Below are positions 7,116 to 9,183 of a DNA stretch of 9,183 nucleotides, piece after piece. This DNA comes from JASFJH01 sp050117725 (GTDB lineage: Bacteria; Pseudomonadota; Gammaproteobacteria; AKS1), in NCBI GenBank assembly GCA_050117725.1, contig JASFME010000082.1, positions 1-9,183 on the forward strand. Reading direction: 5' to 3'. A model generated the notes under the pieces. That model saw only the letters and a program-made list of their open reading frames with translations, did not search any database and was not told the DNA's origin. Position numbers and translations under genes: made by a program. Each line of letters opens with the position of its first letter. Within the stretch, counting starts at the first letter, position 1.

Positions 7116-8212
7116 TCGCCGTCAATCTCCGCATCATTGAGTTCAACCTGGTTGTCGATCTTGACCGGCATTCCGTCGCGCAATTTCACCAGCCCGGTAC
7201 GGACCACCTGCACAGCGGCTGGTAGCCCGGTGACAACAACACGGCCCTGACGCGTTTCACCTGTTTCTACCGGCGTACGCCTGACGACGGGCATACCGGC
7301 ATCATTCTTGTTGATGACAAACACAAAATTGCCGTAGGTATTGAAACTGATGGCGGTACGCGGCAACGTCAACACTTGCCGTGCTTCGCCGGTAATGGTT
7401 TCCACCTGTGCGAACATGCCCGGGCGCATGATGCTGTCGACATTGGCCAGTGTAGCGCGCACTTTCAGGGTGCGGGTGCCGGTATCGATACCGGAGTTCA
7501 CGGCACTGACCTCGCCGCTGAATGCCCGCCCGGGTATGGCATCCAGTTGCACCTTGACCACCTGGCCAGGTTTAACCCGCGTCAAATAACGCTCCGGCAG
7601 GCTGTAATCGGCATAGATGGGATCCAGCGCCTGCAAGCCCACGATCGGATCACCCGCCTCGATAAACTGTCCCAGGTCCACCTGGCGAATGCCTGCCTGG
7701 CCGGCAAAGGGTGCACGAATCACCTTGCGCTTGATCACTGCTTCCTGCTGTTTAACCCGGGCTCTGGCAGCATCGTAACGTGCTTTCGCTTCATCGTATT
7801 CTGATTTTGACGTGACGCGTTTTTTCAACAGGTCACTGGCGCGCCTGAATTGCACTTCAGCAAGTTTACGTTCGGCTCGCAGGGCTTCCAGCGCCGCCTG
7901 GTCAACCGAATCATCCAGCCGGATCAGTACCTGGCCCAGCTCAACCGGTTGACCTGAGGTAAACACGATCTCGCTGACAATACCGTTGACTTCGGTGCTG
8001 ACATTAATGCCGTTGGTGGCCACCAGTGAACCGACCGATTGCAGTGACGGTTGCCAGTATTCCTGTATCACTTCGGTTGCCGCAATGACGGCAGGAGGAA
8101 AGCCGCGTGGTTTTGCAGACTGTTGTTGCAGGTTTTGCCAGTACAGGAAACCGACCACAGCCGCCGTGATGAGCGCGAGAAAACCCGGGGTAAGAATCCA
8201 TCGTTTTGACAT
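7112..8212 (-). CDS. RND efflux periplasmic adaptor (membrane fusion protein)
   Basis: This 366-residue protein links the permease to an outer-membrane channel. It has an uncleaved N-terminal membrane anchor (about 5-24), the first half of the lipoyl domain (GIVSEIVFTSGQPVELGQVL, about 77-96), an alpha-helical hairpin (about 101-163, rich in Ala, Arg and Lys), the second lipoyl half (RAPFAGQAGIRQVDLGQFIEAG), a beta-barrel domain ending near RPGMFAQV, and a membrane-proximal C-terminal domain. No lipobox cysteine is present, so anchoring is by the helix. I chose the ATG at 8212, not the in-frame ATG at 8293: only 8212 has AGGA 10 nt upstream, it puts the anchor at the N-terminus, and a TATAAT box at 8273-8278 lies between the two starts. 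It is first in a two-gene operon with the permease. The pair without an outer-membrane factor recalls MexJK. Confidence 0.94.
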   Translation of the reverse strand: MSKRWILTPGFLALITAAVVGFLYWQNLQQQSAKPRGFPPAVIAATEVIQEYWQPSLQSVGSLVATNGINVSTEVNGIVSEIVFTSGQPVELGQVLIRLDDSVDQAALEALRAERKLAEVQFRRASDLLKKRVTSKSEYDEAKARYDAARARVKQQEAVIKRKVIRAPFAGQAGIRQVDLGQFIEAGDPIVGLQALDPIYADYSLPERYLTRVKPGQVVKVQLDAIPGRAFSGEVSAVNSGIDTGTRTLKVRATLANVDSIMRPGMFAQVETITGEARQVLTLPRTAISFNTYGNFVFVINKNDAGMPVVRRTPVETGETRQGRVVVTGLPAAVQVVRTGLVKLRDGMPVKIDNQVELNDAEIDGE

Positions 8213-8272
8213 TGTCGTTATTTCCTGTTGAGTGGCTGACCGGTGGCGGGACAGCTCTTCCCGCACGTTGCG

Positions 8273-8278
8273 ATTATA
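8273..8278 (-). promoter_or_regulatory. Candidate -10 box (TATAAT) of the efflux operon
   Basis: A consensus TATAAT reads on the minus strand. The sequence 17 bp further upstream (TGTCCT, 8296-8301) is a poor -35, so expression may need an activator or be weak. Initiation would be near 8266, leaving a leader of about 54 nt before the adaptor ATG. Confidence 0.45.
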
Positions 8279-8303
8279 AGATGTGACGGGCATTCAGGAC
8301 ACA

Positions 8304-8359
8304 TGATAGCCGAAAATATTTATCAATCCGTTACAATCCATGATATAGCGGTTGATCAT
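8304..8359. promoter_or_regulatory. Two inverted repeats upstream of the efflux promoter
   Basis: TGATA (8304-8308) and TATCA (8321-8325) form an inverted repeat with a 12-nt spacer, and ATGAT (8340-8344) with ATCAT (8355-8359) forms a second with a 10-nt spacer. The left halves share ATGATA. The first pair sits roughly 40-60 bp upstream of the inferred start of transcription. They are candidate operator half-sites for a dimeric regulator, but the arms are short and the region is AT-rich. Confidence 0.35.
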
Positions 8360-8386
8360 CCAGCCACAAATTGCGATACGCCGGGT

Positions 8387-9183
8387 TCAGAACAATGCCT
8401 GTTCCATCTCCCGGTACACGAAGTGTGCATTGCGACGATGGTTCTCCTCATACAGGCGCGAGTCATGCCAGTCGGGAAAATCGGCCTGGTCGATCGCCTC
8501 CTGCATACCAATGCCGTTCTCGACAGCCTGTGCCATGGTCTCGCGCAGGCGCATTACATAGGAGCGGGTCTTCTCTACCATGGGGAAAGGCCGGGTCTGG
8601 GCGCTGCCATGGCCGGGTACCATCAACGTGGCGTTGGCAAATCTCGATAGCAACCACTCCTGCCCCTCTATGATTTGCTTGCTGTTACCGTCGCCCATGA
8701 AGGTGGTGCGCTGGTTGAAGGCCAGATCCGAGATCCAGACGATGTTATTGTCCAGCTGGTGAACGACCAGGTCGCCATAGGAATGGTGCTTGCCTGTGTT
8801 GTAGATAACAAAGGACTGATCGCCGGAGCTGATGGTCCGACTCGAAAAGCGCTCACCACCGATCAGCACGTCGGGCCTTACCATCTCGAAGCCTGACATG
8901 TCATCCGGCATCAGCTCGCGGCGGTATTGAATCGAAGCCGCGCTCGTCTGCGAGCCAATGTAATCCAGAACGCCCTCGTGACTAATAACTGTTACCCCGC
9001 CGAGGCGGCGAAAGGCTATGGCGCCATAGGCATGATCGGGATGATTATGGGTGATTATGAGGTGTGTAATCGGTTTGTCGGTGATCGAGGCAATCGTGCT
9101 AATCAGGCGCTGCCCGAGCCTGGGCGTGCCCAACGCATCAATCACCACCACGCCTTCCGAGGTGATTACAAAGCCCGCATTGC
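8387..9183 (-). CDS. MBL-fold hydrolase, SoxH/quinoprotein-relay-like (5' cut by edge)
   Basis: The frame stays open to the right edge, and the residues before the first possible start (NAGFVITSEG, then VVVIDALG) are the normal first strands of an MBL domain, so the gene continues beyond the window and its N-terminus is missing. About 265 residues are visible. The zinc motif HNHPDH is encoded at 9032-9049, followed by ISHEGVLDYI, a ligand histidine in TGKHHSYGDLVV, the bridging aspartate in WISDLAF and a final histidine in VPGHG. The long helical C-terminus with ENHRRNAHFVYREME resembles SoxH-like proteins and the 'quinoprotein relay' zinc hydrolases, which are often found with PQQ-dependent dehydrogenases and are usually exported. 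No such dehydrogenase is visible here. It reads in the same direction as the efflux operon but a 174-bp gap containing a likely promoter separates them. The exact substrate is unknown. Confidence 0.9.
   Translation of the reverse strand, partial: NAGFVITSEGVVVIDALGTPRLGQRLISTIASITDKPITHLIITHNHPDHAYGAIAFRRLGGVTVISHEGVLDYIGSQTSAASIQYRRELMPDDMSGFEMVRPDVLIGGERFSSRTISSGDQSFVIYNTGKHHSYGDLVVHQLDNNIVWISDLAFNQRTTFMGDGNSKQIIEGQEWLLSRFANATLMVPGHGSAQTRPFPMVEKTRSYVMRLRETMAQAVENGIGMQEAIDQADFPDWHDSRLYEENHRRNAHFVYREMEQALF

Noticed and set aside
1..9183. Search for CRISPR repeats, tRNAs, insertion-sequence ends, toxin-antitoxin pairs or a defence system.
   Set aside because: Nothing with regular spaced repeats, cloverleaf features, transposase motifs or defence-type domains was seen by eye.

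Overview
The window looks like ordinary chromosomal DNA from a Gram-negative proteobacterium, most likely a gammaproteobacterium. The support is an outer-membrane FadL-type porin with a C-terminal aromatic residue, an RND efflux adaptor/permease pair that needs an outer-membrane partner, a predicted lipoprotein with a clear lipobox, and consensus Shine-Dalgarno and sigma70-like elements. I cannot name the genus. I see no tRNA, rRNA, CRISPR array, insertion sequence, integrase or phage gene.

Layout. (1) 2-289 (+): the 3' end of a gene entering from the left edge, tentatively the C-terminus of a FliB-like lysine-N-methylase. (2) 574-1851 (-): an OmpP1/FadL outer-membrane transporter with a TTG start, ending at a strong GC-rich terminator at 531-556. 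(3) 1852-2153: a gene-free stretch with two stem-loop-forming inverted repeats. (4) 2154-3089 (-): a predicted lipoprotein of the metallo-beta-lactamase (MBL) fold with a complete set of metal ligands. (5) 3090-3404: a divergent promoter region with three helically phased GGCTT repeats in front of the MBL gene and a sigma70-like promoter plus near-perfect Shine-Dalgarno in front of the next gene. (6) 3405-4040 (+): a TetR-fold protein whose C-terminal half resembles COQ9. (7) 4071-8212 (-): a two-gene RND efflux operon, adaptor then permease, joined by an ATGA overlap and lacking its own outer-membrane channel, as in MexJK-type systems. (8) 8387-9183 (-): an MBL-fold hydrolase resembling the SoxH/quinoprotein-relay group, cut by the right edge.

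How the parts may work together: the efflux operon is a self-contained inner-membrane/periplasm module that would borrow a TolC-like channel. The TetR-fold gene converges on it and is a reasonable but unproven candidate regulator. The FadL porin, the exported MBL lipoprotein and the SoxH-like hydrolase are all expected to act outside the cytoplasm, so the region is rich in envelope functions, but nothing in the sequence proves a shared pathway. I found no convincing undescribed system. The items most worth following are the TetR/COQ9-like hybrid, the lipid-anchored MBL hydrolase with its phased upstream repeats, and the inverted repeats upstream of the efflux operon.
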